NCBI GenBank assembly: GCA_029204225.1
Contig: CM055095.1
Location: forward strand, 40,230,141 to 40,294,140
Source: Diphasiastrum complanatum
Lineage: Eukaryota; Streptophyta; Lycopodiopsida; Lycopodiales; Lycopodiaceae
Length of the DNA stretch: 64,000 nt
Reading direction: 5' to 3'
Positions 52,001 to 59,454 of this stretch are shown here, piece by piece. How positions within the stretch are numbered: the first letter of the stretch is position 1; each line of letters begins with the position of its first letter. The notes beneath the pieces are model-generated. The model was given only the letters and a program-made list of their open reading frames with translations, was not told the origin of the DNA and made no database searches. The position numbers were made by a program, and so were the translations under genes.

Positions 52001-54636
52001 ACAAACTACGAACCAAGTATAGACGCATCGCATTCCGAAAGTTCTGATCACGTTTCGGAACGCAGCGTTCCGGAATTATAGGGCATTCCAAAATGGAACG
52101 TGTTTTTTTTTTCGGGTTTTCTTTGTGAATTTAATTAAATGTCTCAGAAAAAAAGGCCTAGAAAGTTTTAAAAAAAACAACGAAACATGCTAGGTTTCTA
52201 GATTACTCCATGTGACTCCATGTAACTCATGCACCTTCAATCTACCTTAATGAGTCTCGCAACTTGATTTCTATTGGCATAGAGACCCTTATTCTGAACC
52301 ATGTAGGATTTCTAGTCTGCTGAATATATATAGGTTCCATGGTTATGGGGAAACATGTTTATATACCTTTTTCCATGGAAAACTGTGTTCCCCAAACTCT
52401 ACATTTCCCCAACTAGGAACACACTTTGGGGAAACATTTCGAGAAAAAAAGATGAGGAAATGTCCTAGAGAAACATTTCCCCATATGGGCAAACACATTT
52501 CCACACAATAGAAGGCATACATTTCTTTGTAGGCCAAATTTAACATCTTTTAACAATTTCTGGAGTGTTGTTGACTTTACTTGAACATAATTTCTCTCCC
52601 TTGGAAGAGTTAAACACATTCTCCCTCAATTTTTCCCCCTCTTACACATGCACTATGGCAATTACCTTGCACCAATTTGCTTTTATCATGCCATGGCATT
52701 TTGTCCCATATCTCGTTTGTCAATTATCACTTCCTGTTACCAAAAGGTTCATGTTCCCAAAGTACAAAACGTTTCCCAAATCTATTATAGGTTCCCTATA
52801 ATCACCTTTTAGACACTCACTGATCAAAATGGTAATGAAAACACAAGGGTAAAAAATACAAGCATAAACGCAAGTACCATAATCCAAAGTTCAAAAGCAA
52901 ACTTGTGAAATTGAATTTCCAAATACCAAGCTGCATCCACCACAAGACTAAATTGATCAAAAGGACAAGAGAGTGTCATTGAAAACAATCATAGGATAAG
53001 CATACTATCTAAACGAGAATTTTTCCAAAAAGCAACAATACTAGGCTGTCAAGAGTAATAAGACTCAATTTATTTGATTCGTCCCCAAGAGGTTCAAATG
53101 TTTGAAATCGATATTTCTATTCATGCAGGTCACATAATACATCAAAATCACGGTGTTGTATTTAAAGCACCAACAATCTACTAAGAACCACCATAATTTT
53201 AAGATTGAGAAACAATAAGGAATAATAAGGTGTGATACAAAGCTATCAACTAATTGACCACCAATCTGTGGCCATGCTTGATTAGTAAAGTAACTTATTT
53301 CTCCAACAACAAATTAATTAGCTTTCAACACATTGGATCTGCAAGTCATAAAAATCTCTCTAATAACCAACCAAAGGATGCAGTAGAATAACGCAAGTAT
53401 ACTATTGTCCATCGCTTTTAAGAACGAGTTTTTAGAAAAAAGTACTTTTCTCAGATATATGGATACAAAGGGCTATCAATGATCTATAAAAGAGAATCAA
53501 TAGGAAAATTGTGCCCCTTTAAGGGTGAGGCCCTTTTTATATTGCAAGGATTATCTAGAAATTAGCATGAAAATGAAGGATATCTGACAACAATTTTGCA
53601 TCCAAAATAATCCACCTTAGTTGGCCCACACAATAAATGAAATATTAACCAAAAAACTTGGCAACATATTCATTAGGAAGATTTTAAGCAGGATTCTAAG
53701 CGTAGTTGAAGCAAGGATCACTTCAAAGGACTACTTACAAATGACCCCAGAATGACGCAAGTGATTGCAACCAATCTGAAAGGTTGAGACCGTCCTCTTT
53801 CAGCTTCTCCCTTCCTCCTTGGGCCAAACGTTCAAGGACAACGTACTCTAACACGTCATACTCCAACTGCACAAACAAATATCAAAATTCTCCTAAATGG
53901 GCTCTAGAATGACCATGTTCAATGACTTTATGAACAATCAAGGCCAAGTGAAACAAAACATACTACCATGTTCATGCGTCAAGAATCAAATGAACTAGTA
54001 GCTTAGATTCAATTCATAGAACTTAGAAGACACATTTTCTGACACAGCCACTAGTTCATCACTTGAAAGGATAGTATATATCATTACAACAACAGCCCCA
54101 CACTAATTTGCGATAAAAACATATCGAACAAGAAATTTCTAATATAAGGAATCAAGAAAACTAGCACAAAGATTTTCTAATTAACGATGACTAACAACAC
54201 ATCGGGCACATTCATAGCATGCTAATTAACAAAATACCTCGCTTCTACACAAGATAGATACTAGTGCAAATTTGCATAAAATCCAAATTGTCCGACAAAG
54301 ATTAAATGTATGCAAAAATGTAAACATACTTGTGTAAGATATTTGAAAGCATCAACCACTGGGGCAATCATGTCCTTGTAAGCTTCAATCTGTTTAAGAA
54401 CCAACACTAGTGTGTCAAAGATAGCATAAACCACAAAGTATTGTCAACATCTGCAACAAAATTAACATTATAGCAAAAACAGACTTTGCACACACTTATT
54501 CAACCTTCAAGCATACCTGATGCACAATGGTCCTGAGAACGGTCATGGGATTTGCATGAGCAATTTTTGCCACCATGCGCCCTAACTGCTTCAAGTTCTC
54601 CTTTGCTAGCCGTTTTAAAATGCGACGTGTATCCAA
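19731..54636 (-). CDS. THO2: THO complex subunit 2 (3' three quarters of the gene, 16 exons)
   Basis: THO2 is the large scaffold subunit of the nuclear THO/TREX complex, which couples transcription to mRNA packaging and export; in plants it is also linked to small-RNA production. Exons (minus strand, 5' to 3'): 54517-54636, 54330-54389, 53739-53866, 49277-49373, 48335-48463, 42703-42806, 42362-42542, 41893-42074, 35502-36108, 34776-34880, 25227-25382, 24835-24915, 23611-24150, 22158-23450, 20977-21293, 19731-19803. All introns are GT-AG and every phase joins, giving 4,173 nt. Visible residues 1-650 are the conserved helical THO2 core; 651-1390 are a disordered Ser/Arg/Asp/Glu/Lys-rich tail with a PPPPPLPP run, several basic nuclear-localisation-like clusters and the end RADLKRRHHRK. 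Identification rests on remembered plant THO2 (about 1,800 residues in Arabidopsis) and is strong. The N-terminal roughly 400-500 residues are not in view, so no start is called. Confidence 0.95.
19823..19915. repeat. (GT)n(GA)n compound microsatellite in the last THO2 intron
   Basis: GT units at 19823-19860 run directly into GA units to 19915. On the gene strand this forms a (TC)n(AC)n tract just upstream of the final acceptor. Confidence 0.95.
20067..20165. repeat. (AC)n and (TA)n microsatellite
   Basis: AC units at 20067-20099 followed by a long TA tract to about 20165, in the last THO2 intron. Confidence 0.95.
20207..20281. repeat. (GA)n microsatellite
   Basis: A pure GA tract of about 75 bp. 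GC-rich simple sequence (GGCGCGCGCG on one side, GTGTGTATGTGTGCG on the other) flanks it. Confidence 0.95.
20880..20955. repeat. (TA)n(GA)n compound microsatellite
   Basis: TA units to about 20914 then GA units to 20955, ending 16 bases before the GT donor of the THO2 exon at 20977-21293. Confidence 0.95.
20977..21293 (-). CDS. THO2: THO2 exon, visible residues 1262-1367
   Basis: Encodes AEKEREREREKTSILKEEAE, the basic SKRRKLKRD cluster and a Ser/Gly-rich stretch ending GGRDHE plus two bases of a Gln codon. The acceptor is CAACAG and the donor GTATCC. Confidence 0.93.
21294..22157 (-). other. THO2 intron, 864 bp
   Basis: Unremarkable apart from a 30-bp phrase (ATGTCTACAAATTCAGCTCG and following) that occurs at about 21526 and again at about 21584. 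Confidence 0.6.
22158..23450 (-). CDS. THO2: THO2 exon, visible residues 831-1261 (charged tail)
   Basis: The 1,293-nt tail exon. It starts TRSQARRATQ after a CTACAG acceptor. The sequence is largely disordered with alternating Arg/Asp/Glu (RSMERLRERAADRNDRDHRG and similar), a KRRKNE cluster, the proline run LPPPPPLPPNL shared with plant THO2, then KRRRDEDVRDRKRDEREI. The donor is GTATGA. Confidence 0.95.
23611..24150 (-). CDS. THO2: THO2 exon, visible residues 651-830
   Basis: Encodes NAWVTDEEFGMGYIDIKP, the last conserved motif before the tail, then a low-conservation Ser/Thr/Pro/Gly-rich region ending VTVENE before a GTATAT donor. The acceptor is TTAACAG. It is 180 codons, phase 0. Confidence 0.94.
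24775..24834. repeat. (GA)n microsatellite abutting a THO2 splice donor
   Basis: A GA-rich tract with a few interruptions. Its right edge supplies the GT of the donor for the exon at 24835-24915 on the minus strand. Confidence 0.93.
24835..24915 (-). CDS. THO2: THO2 exon, visible residues 624-650
   Basis: An 81-nt exon encoding VSKIKGDEREDLKVLATGVS through LASRK. The acceptor is CCCTAG. The donor is GTCTCTCTC and is formed by the edge of a (CT)n microsatellite; see findings. Confidence 0.92.
25227..25382 (-). CDS. THO2: THO2 exon, visible residues 572-623
   Basis: Encodes VHWKWSSRLTKLLIQCLESN and then LLTKISSVFPVMKKSGMNIE, the last strongly conserved part of the helical core. The acceptor is CACCAG and the donor GTAAGT. 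Confidence 0.95.
25383..27616 (-). other. Left part of the 9.4-kb THO2 intron
   Basis: No gene is seen. It contains AT-rich unique sequence, a small AT hairpin near 26383-26420 and scattered decayed frames. Confidence 0.4.
27617..27628 (-). other. Possible primer-binding site of a decayed LTR element
   Basis: On the minus strand it reads TGGTATTAGAGC, the variant also used by the 5.6-11.1 kb copia element. An LTR would lie to the right, starting about 27631 (TGACAAGCC); its far end is not resolved. Confidence 0.4.
27923..28917. repeat. LTR-like sequence with repeated CACGTG palindromes
   Basis: Begins TGTTGAAATTTG and ends ...CCTAACA. It carries several copies of (T)TCACACGTGTGAAG-like palindromes. 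No target duplication or primer-binding site could be matched, so LTR status is a guess. Confidence 0.35.
29720..32340 (+). mobile_element. Plus-strand copia core: integrase and reverse transcriptase
   Basis: Integrase features include a zinc-binding region, the DDF segment FFIDDFSRFTWIY and TPQQNGVTERKN. Reverse transcriptase features include KWVYKIKYKADG, LDIKTAFLNGDL, ALYGLKQAPR and LLYVDDIIITG. These are standard copia signatures. It is a fossil with several breaks. Confidence 0.9.
33608..33842 (-). mobile_element. TRIM-like miniature unit whose LTR contains a tRNA-like sequence
   Basis: In minus-strand order: primer-binding site TGGTATCAGAGC (33831-33842), about 100 bp without coding sequence, a polypurine run GAGGGGGGG (near 33727-33735), then a 119-bp LTR-like unit 33726-33608. 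That unit starts TGTTGGAATG and ends TTTCTAACA and is followed directly by another TGGTATCAGAGC (33596-33607). The 119-bp unit includes 33638-33708, which resembles a tRNA: AGCTCAGTGGTAGAGC as D-arm/A-box and GGGTTTGAATCC as T-arm/B-box. Only one such LTR is present. The left neighbour of the internal part is the larger copia LTR, so the unit looks chimeric. Confidence 0.6.
33638..33708 (-). other. tRNA-like sequence (pol III A and B boxes), not a functional tRNA
   Basis: D-arm and T-arm are good, but the acceptor ends pair poorly and the anticodon arm is imperfect, with no T at the expected position 33. Most likely a tRNA-derived sequence carried by the element. Confidence 0.6.
33843..34297 (-). 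repeat. LTR of the copia element in the 28.9-34.3 kb region
   Basis: 455 bp with TG...CA termini (plus strand TGTTAGG...TCTAACA). It includes a 73-bp (GA)n tract at 33934-34006 and matches 28925-29249 over its right three quarters. Confidence 0.8.
34298..34775 (-). other. Rest of the 9.4-kb THO2 intron
   Basis: Probably original intron sequence. No element terminus or gene seen. Confidence 0.45.
34776..34880 (-). CDS. THO2: THO2 exon, visible residues 537-571
   Basis: Encodes SNEDVYDRECGNMPGFAVLY and ends VTFSQYIR before a GTGAGC donor. Phase 0 at both ends. The next intron is 9.4 kb and filled with LTR-element debris. Confidence 0.94.
34881..35501 (-). other. THO2 intron, 621 bp
   Basis: Ordinary AT-rich intron with GT-AG ends and nothing else recognised. 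Confidence 0.6.
35502..36108 (-). CDS. THO2: THO2 exon, visible residues 334-536
   Basis: The largest core exon (607 nt). It encodes WSELLATIHSILPPKSWNSL, then a predicted coiled coil rich in Lys/Glu (KRKKDKEKIQEILDRLS), then the very conserved LQRCIFPRC and ICKTLQPMICCCTEYE cysteine-rich helices. The acceptor is CTGCAG and the donor GTAATT. Confidence 0.95.
36109..37720 (-). other. Part of a 5.8-kb THO2 intron
   Basis: 36.4-36.8 kb looks LTR-like, with CCTATAAATACAAAAGC and CTGCCATCTATTTTAGTAC, but its boundaries are not resolved. 37250-37430 is an isolated GC-rich patch; see findings. Confidence 0.35.
37720..40200 (+). mobile_element. Ty3/gypsy gag-protease fossil with a nested solo LTR
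   Basis: Plus strand. It opens with MEPTQSKDDQPMTTP, then gag (capsid-like text near 38100-38440), a zinc knuckle CFNCMEPGHIAKEC near 39255, protease with LFDDGSTHNFI near 39480, a KVDIILGKEWF segment near 39690, and the beginning of reverse transcriptase (FPEQLPEGLPPSRGVDHGI) near 40050. The rest of pol is missing. A 578-bp solo LTR sits in gag. It is broken in several places and looks old. Confidence 0.8.
38617..39194 (+). mobile_element. Solo LTR inserted in the gypsy gag
   Basis: TGTTCCACC...TTCTGTCA, 578 bp, flanked by a 4-bp duplication TTAT (38613-38616 and 39195-39198), or 5 bp if the terminus is read one base shorter. A TATA box lies at AGTATAAATAGCTG (about 38773). The flanking gag reading continues on both sides. 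Confidence 0.75.
40201..40650. other. Unassigned intron stretch
   Basis: Nothing is recognised beyond AT-rich sequence and short A-rich runs. Confidence 0.4.
40650..41095 (+). repeat. LTR-like repeat, second copy (see 11285-11765)
   Basis: Inverted relative to the 11.3-kb copy. It contains a 9-bp perfect hairpin ACCGTAAGT/ACTTACGGT near 40708-40730 and a TATATAAACATCTGAGC promoter-like motif near 40951. Confidence 0.6.
41096..41892 (-). other. Last part of the 5.8-kb THO2 intron
   Basis: No gene is recognised. A proline- and leucine-rich frame at 41121-41459 has no family signature. Confidence 0.4.
41893..42074 (-). CDS. THO2: THO2 exon, visible residues 274-334
   Basis: Encodes VAFLIYRPVMRLF followed by a less conserved acidic linker ending GAHRKPL. 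The acceptor is TTTCAG and the donor GTAAGT. It ends with AT of a Met codon shared with the next exon. Confidence 0.92.
42362..42542 (-). CDS. THO2: THO2 exon, visible residues 213-273
   Basis: Encodes ILNADAPYIKMVSEQYDRCH and on to KYHIEPE. The acceptor is TTTTAG; the donor is GTGCAT, a weak match to consensus, but homology and reading frame fix it. Confidence 0.92.
42703..42806 (-). CDS. THO2: THO2 exon, visible residues 179-213
   Basis: Encodes ALIKSTNRLRDSLLSKEEPK through LLLLIAQHRS. The acceptor is TTCCAG and the donor GTAAGA. It ends two bases into an Asn codon. Confidence 0.93.
42905..43278 (+). repeat. 5' LTR of the copia element
   Basis: 374 bp, TGTTGAAATAAATG to TTTGTCA, followed at once by TGGTATCAGAGC. 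Confidence 0.95.
47784..48173 (+). repeat. 3' LTR of the copia element
   Basis: 390 bp, preceded by the polypurine tract GAGGGAGGG. It is 16 bp longer than the 5' LTR because of a local length difference about 125-150 bp in. Confidence 0.95.
48335..48463 (-). CDS. THO2: THO2 exon, visible residues 136-178
   Basis: Encodes ELIQQMSNVEYTEN through FGITRNNK, 43 codons in phase 0. The acceptor is AATGCAG and the donor GTTACT. The downstream intron holds the full-length copia element. Confidence 0.93.
48464..49276 (-). other. THO2 intron, 813 bp
   Basis: AT-rich intron without a recognisable insertion. Confidence 0.6.
49277..49373 (-). CDS. THO2: THO2 exon, visible residues 103-135
   Basis: Encodes CKKYPSMELRGLFQYL and onward to GIELVILQ. 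The acceptor is TTGCAG and the donor GTATGA. It starts in phase 2 and matches the previous exon. A 4.4-kb intron with a Mutator-like element lies upstream. Confidence 0.93.
49374..49703 (-). other. Start of the 4.4-kb THO2 intron
   Basis: Unremarkable AT-rich intron sequence preceding the Mutator-like insertion. Confidence 0.45.
49713..50369. mobile_element. Non-autonomous Mutator-like DNA transposon, 657 bp
   Basis: Terminal inverted repeats start CATAGATGCACAG and continue for about 60 bp with GAAACGCGTTTC palindromes at both ends. Flanking 9-bp direct repeats GTTCAGAAT (49704-49712) and GTTCAGATT (50370-50378) match at eight of nine positions, the target-duplication size of Mutator-like elements. 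The interior has T-rich runs and a perfect 39-bp tandem duplication. No transposase frame is present. Confidence 0.8.
50038..50115. repeat. Perfect 39-bp tandem duplication, GC-rich
   Basis: The unit begins AAGGCCAAATCATGGGGGTT, is repeated exactly twice and ends with a C6 run. It lies inside the Mutator-like element and generates proline/glycine frames that are not genes. Confidence 0.95.
52017..52160. mobile_element. Fragment related to the Mutator-like element
   Basis: TATAGACGCATCGCATTCCG, then a GGAACGCAGCGTTCC near-palindrome, then a T-run and TGTCTCAGA parallel the left end of the 49.7-kb element (CATAGATGCACAGCG..., T-run, TGTCTCAGA). The other end is not found. Confidence 0.5.
52341..52490. 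repeat. Foldback repeat
   Basis: TATGGGGAAACATGTTT on the left and AAACATTTCCCCATA on the right form an imperfect inverted repeat around 110 bp that is itself rich in TTTCCCC/GGGGAAA words. Confidence 0.5.
52560..53738 (-). other. Rest of the 4.4-kb THO2 intron
   Basis: No gene or element terminus recognised; AT-rich. Confidence 0.45.
53739..53866 (-). CDS. THO2: THO2 exon, visible residues 61-103
   Basis: Encodes LEYDVLEYVVLERLAQ through DWLQSLASFWGHL, a core helical segment. The acceptor is GTGCAG and the donor GTAAGT. It ends with two bases of a Leu codon completed by the next exon. Confidence 0.93.
54330..54389 (-). CDS. THO2: THO2 exon, visible residues 41-60
   Basis: This 60-nt exon encodes IEAYKDMIAPVVDAFKYLTQ, matching plant THO2. 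The acceptor is AAACAG and the donor GTATGT. It is too short for ordinary open-reading-frame detection. Confidence 0.93.
54517..54636 (-). CDS. THO2: THO2 exon, visible residues 1-40
   Basis: First recognisable exon. It encodes the highly conserved LDTRRILKRLAKENLKQLG block and ends at TIVHQ before a GTATGC donor. The acceptor is AATAG before TTG GAT. It is phase 0 at both ends. The next exon upstream was not found in the remaining 9.4 kb of the window. Confidence 0.93.
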
Positions 54637-57600
54637 CTATTATCAACAACATGATCAACAGTATGTTTTACAACAGGAGTAAAAAAGTCACCATCAATTG
54701 CTCACAAAGTAAACAAGCACCATGTGGTAGCCGATATTGAAACAAGTAATTACCATGCCACCAATGCTAGCAATTCAAATGCTTTTTTTAGTCTTTTATG
54801 TCATTGGAATCGAACTCCTGACCTCAAAAAGAGTAAAGGAAGTCCTAATCAACTAACCACTTGATCAAGGACAACCATTCAAATGTCGTAGCAGCATAAT
54901 ACTCCTTTAATTGCAACGCATGGCATAGTCAAATGAATCACAGATAACCTTATCCTAAAATTCAACCCATATAGCCAATTGAGTATAGGTCATCATTTAC
55001 CTTTTGCTTTCCGGTTGCTCTTTCAAACTAGATGAGAGTTCTCAAGATTTTTATGGGACAAGGATGTGAAGACTCATGGAAGAAGGGTGACTATGAAGGA
55101 TTTCAAACTTATACATCACCAAGTAACTCGTGCAAGTGAATCCAATGTACAAGATACAAAATGAAGAGAATAATAAGACCTTGAAAGGAGATGTTGCGCA
55201 AAGGAGAGAATGCCTATATATGTCAAACTGTGTGCATTCATATTTTAAAATCACCAAGAAAGGTTGGCACTAGTTGTGGTCACTGATGGAAAGTCGTAAA
55301 CTTGGATAGGAAAGCACTATAAAAATCCTCACTATTCTATCCCGCATATCCCCCAACTTGATGACTCTAAAGTTTCACAATCTCACGAGTCACATTTCAA
55401 ACCTTTTTCAAACCACCATTCTGAAGTGAATTGCAATTGTCCGATCAAATCAAAAACATTTAAATTTGACAAAATTGTTTCGAGTTTTTTCAAAAACTAA
55501 AATTGAAAATCCGATTTATTTCGAGTAGAATCATCATTAAATCAAAGTGCAAATCTCTCCTATATTGCATCATGTCTTGCATCAAGTACCTACTAACTTG
55601 TTTATAACTCTAAGCGTCAAAGCCATTGAGCACTTAACATAGGTAATTGAAGTCTATAGACTGTGATTGTATTATGACGGCCTAGCTTGCACCCTACACT
55701 AGCACATTCTTTGCTACAACAAAAGCCCCAGTATCCTTCTTTTTTTTAAAACCCTAACAACAGTTCTGCAAGCCACACATTGCCTTAGTAGCACTCCACC
55801 ACTCATAGCTGATAACCCACACCACCAAGGGAAGACCGTGCTTTCAACTATTGCATTCTCAACCCTAAAACTAAAGTAAATCATAGCAATTACACCATAA
55901 AAGCTTCTCCTATATTTATTTCAGGTGAAATTATATAAATCACAAAGCGAGCTTTGTTGCAAGTCTCCTCTAAACACATGCTTGACTAAACCTCACTTGT
56001 ATCTCCTCAAGCACCCCTTAACCCTGACCCATCCTAAAGCCACTACGTGGCACATAAAACTTTGGCAAGTAACTAACACATGGGTATGCATGCAGACGTT
56101 GCTAAAACCGTCTGACAATGTGTCACGTATTGCAAAAATGTCCCAATCAGTATATGACACATGTCCTTTGACTCCTTTTTAGAAAGTCAATCCAACAAAC
56201 TCTAATGAAGGCCCAATACCCTTTTGCTGATTACAAGCTCGTCACATACAACTAGTCAACATTTTTACTTACAAAAAATTGTCACTACAGGTAGACAACT
56301 CGGCCATTTCTATTGTTGATAATTACATTTTCACAACTCGCAATAGGTCAGAAATTCAAAAGCATGTGACATCTCTTCCCCCTCAAAGAACATCATCCTC
56401 GATGACAAAGTCTAAATACTATGCATGTAACCTATGTGTGATCTCCTACGTAGCATCACTGAGAGGTCATCCAAGCCATGCAACCAAGTATTCATGGAGA
56501 AAACAATTCTAAAATTGCCTATGACTACGTTCCAATACCTTTGCTTCCCCATGTCTCACCTCCCCATGCTCTAGAAACTCTATTTGTCTAGAAGATGTCT
56601 TGGCATCGAAATGCCCAACAAGAAGTATTTGACCACACTCAGAGTGAAGGAGAATGTTCGAAGAGAGATCAACTTACGGAGAGCCCATACTATTTGCAAA
56701 AGCTGAAGATTTGGGTAGAAAACAACAAACCGCCAAATAATCAATATACATCCCTATCAAGCCCAATCTCCGACCAAAAAACCGAATTCAAAAATATTGT
56801 GCATGTCCATCTTGTCGAACTAGATCAATGATAGGTTGTGGTGAGTCCTTGTATAAGCATGCCACTCCACTCGAACCTTTGCCCCCAATAGATCTAGTCT
56901 CTGGACGAAAGACTAAAACTTCGGTATCTCCTCAACTGACTCTCATGAATCTCCCCTGTGAGATAAAATTTGCTAAATCTCCTATTGTTGCGGAAGAATG
57001 AAACAGTTACAATTCCATAGCCCAATGTGGAGGTGATGTGGATGTGGTCCCAAACAACCTCTACGGACGAGAACCTCAACCTTGTAGGCACTAGAGGTAA
57101 ATGGTCCATAATCCAGCTATCTAACCTACCCATCTCGATGAATGGCAAATTGACCAAATGCCTTAGCCTCTTGAAAAATTTTCCTACGTTCTTCCACTTG
57201 GATATAGGTAAGATCATCATCCAAAAAGAGTTGCATTATCCCTTATTGGAGAGCCCCCTTAAGATTCTGGACTTTGATTTGTACAGCATCCAAATAGCAT
57301 TGATGAAGGAGGTGAGGCAGAAATGGAACCTACCACACAACTAACAGCAGGCCATGCAGATGCCTGTGTGGCAGATGCCACTAAGTGGGCACACATCTCT
57401 CGACTACAGATCCCGGATGATACGGGCTAAGCCCTCTGTGCCACATCATATTATACTGGCTCCCCCACATTCAGATTGAGGCCTTGTTCCACACATCAAC
57501 TTAATCTTTTCTCTCTCTATCTATTTCTCTTCAGGCACACGTGGATATCATTCAAGCCTCCAAAAAGAGATGAAAGTGTCATGATAGTACTATGTGTGAA

Positions 57601-57926
57601 AATAAAGATGAAAGAAGGTTCATGCTACACATAAGAGTGCTTAGAATCTAAACCCTAAAATCTACAACAAACCTAACATTAAATCAAACTCTTCTATTTA
57701 TATTTTTCTCGCTCTGTATCTCTGACACACATCCTTCTCTTCCTCTCTCACTCTCTCACAATCATAAATCACAAAGACACATATTTGTGTTTAACTACAG
57801 AAAATGTACAATACAAGGAAGGGAGTATACAAGAAAAAGCTACAAAGAAAGAAATCTTAGTTACACGTAATAAAACAAAAGAATCATACTTGGATTGAGA
57901 CAAATTTCATACAACGACTAGAGGTA
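54637..57926 (-). other. Probable upstream THO2 intron, first part
   Basis: Contains a tRNA-derived SINE-like fragment at 54790-54880. The rest (54.9-57.9 kb) has only short frames without family signatures. The next upstream THO2 exon was not found. Confidence 0.4.
54790..54880 (-). mobile_element. tRNA-derived SINE-like fragment
   Basis: On the minus strand it reads TGATCAAGTGGTTAG (A-box-like), about 40 bp further GAGTTCGATTCC (B-box-like), then an A-rich tail CTAAAAAAAGC. It is short and old. Confidence 0.45.
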
Positions 57927-57967
57927 TGCATAGTGCATACCTCCAAGCTGGAGGTATGCACTATGCA
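57927..57967. repeat. Perfect 18-bp stem hairpin with 5-nt loop
   Basis: TGCATAGTGCATACCTCC, loop AAGCT, then the exact reverse complement. A further partial copy of the arm lies just to the left (57921). Confidence 0.95.
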
Positions 57968-57984
57968 GCAACAACTGTCATCAT

Positions 57985-58920
57985 CCCGACACTTACATTC
58001 TGAGGGACACTCCTTCTCATGGTATTCCCAGGCCCGTCGTCGTCTGCTTTTCACATTGGGTATTCACATTACTGACCTACCTGTTGGTACTCATCAATAT
58101 CTTCGAGGACATCTGTTCAGAGCGTATCTTCAGAGCACTTGGCAGGGTACACTGGGTAGTGGGGACGAAGACCGAGTTCTATCGTGCACATTTTCCATCT
58201 TTGGATCCAGCTAGATGTCCTATAGTGCCTGGTTATTTGGTGGAGAGTATCTCACATAGACTGCGGATAGTGAGGGGTTAATTTCGAGTTTCCTCACACC
58301 AGCTAGCCATTGAGACTGGCAAATATAGTGGTACCCCGCGAGAGGCTCGACTCTGTGGTATGTGTGATACACACGAGGTAGAGGATGAGTTCCATTTTCT
58401 CTTTAGATGCCCAGCTTACTAAGAGATCCGAGGGAGATATCATTGCTTGTTCCGAGATCACCCAGTCACTCTCTCTACTTTGATATCATATGAGGATCCA
58501 AGATGTGTTGCACTGAGGATTCGGGAGATGTCAGATTCGAGGATGGTGAGACTAGACAGAGACACCCTCCCCCCCCCGATAAAGTTGAGCATCAGGGAGT
58601 GCTTATATCGTTGGAGACAGAGACGCAAGATTATTTTGAGTAGTGGTTTTAATGGAGAGGCTGAGTTTCCGGAGGCTTTCATGCATAGACGGCAGAGACA
58701 ATGTAGATGCACGGAGAGATAGCCAGTTCATAGGCCACAGCCCAGAGCTCCATGGCAGCAGAGACGACACCGACAGCCCATTGACAGGTTTTGCTGCCCA
58801 TTCAGCAACAGTTTCACAACGTACTATCCACCATTTCTTTCCAGGCAGAGGGACATATTATATCAGGACGATGGTCTGTGATTGTGCCAACCATCTCACT
58901 ACATGTAGTAAATGTTTCTT
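57985..58920 (+). mobile_element. LINE-like C-terminal coding fragment, copy 1
   Basis: Decayed frames in plus orientation carry LRGHLFRAYLQ-type text, then an RVSSHQLAIETG block and a Cys-rich motif CGMCDTHEVEDEFHFLFRCP, the C-x2-C...H-x4-C arrangement found at the C-termini of many LINE reverse-transcriptase proteins. Several frame changes show it is not functional. The same segment recurs at 62.0-64.0 kb. Assignment to LINEs is by motif only; another repeated gene family is possible. Confidence 0.5.
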
Positions 58921-59017
58921 TTAGATGATTGAGGTTTTAAGCTCCTACAGTGCATACTTGACATGTACCTTTTATCAATCCTATATACCTTAGGGTATTT
59001 CATGGACATTAATAAAT

Positions 59018-59064
59018 ATCTTTCTTTCTTTCTTTCCTTCTTTCTCTCTGTCTCTTTTTCTCTC
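59018..59064. repeat. (TTTC)n / CT-rich microsatellite
   Basis: TTTCTTTCTTTCTTTCC grading into CTCTCTGTCTC. Confidence 0.85.
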
Positions 59065-59454
59065 TTACATAAATTTATATGGATGACAATGTTACGTACA
59101 TATAGGTTGAGGAGAGGTGTAAAGCCTTCCGAGAAGCTACAGTGGTAGGTAAACGTGTTATCTATAGGGATGGTCGAATCCAATACATTTCACAATACAC
59201 CTAAAGATTCCAAGAAATAGAAATGAGGGCCTTGCGTGTTCGGAGCATATTGGGGCCCCATGCACGTCACTTGTAGATTGGAATTTGGAACTATAACGAC
59301 ATATATTTATTGTCCATTGCTGGTAATTTGATTGACTTCATTGGGGACAGAGATCTATTATTCTTCATGGAGACTCATGGGAATAAGGAGAGAGGATTAC
59401 CTACTTTTCTAGGTTAGAAATGGGACTCGGTCTATCAACATGAGATGAGATCTG

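Noticed and set aside
55925-56182. A possible upstream THO2 exon
   Set aside because: It is on the wrong strand and does not resemble the THO2 sequence expected before LDTRRILKRL.
57027-57344. Opposing ~105-codon frames in the 57-kb region
   Set aside because: No motif, and both strands are open through the same bases. Nothing supports a gene.
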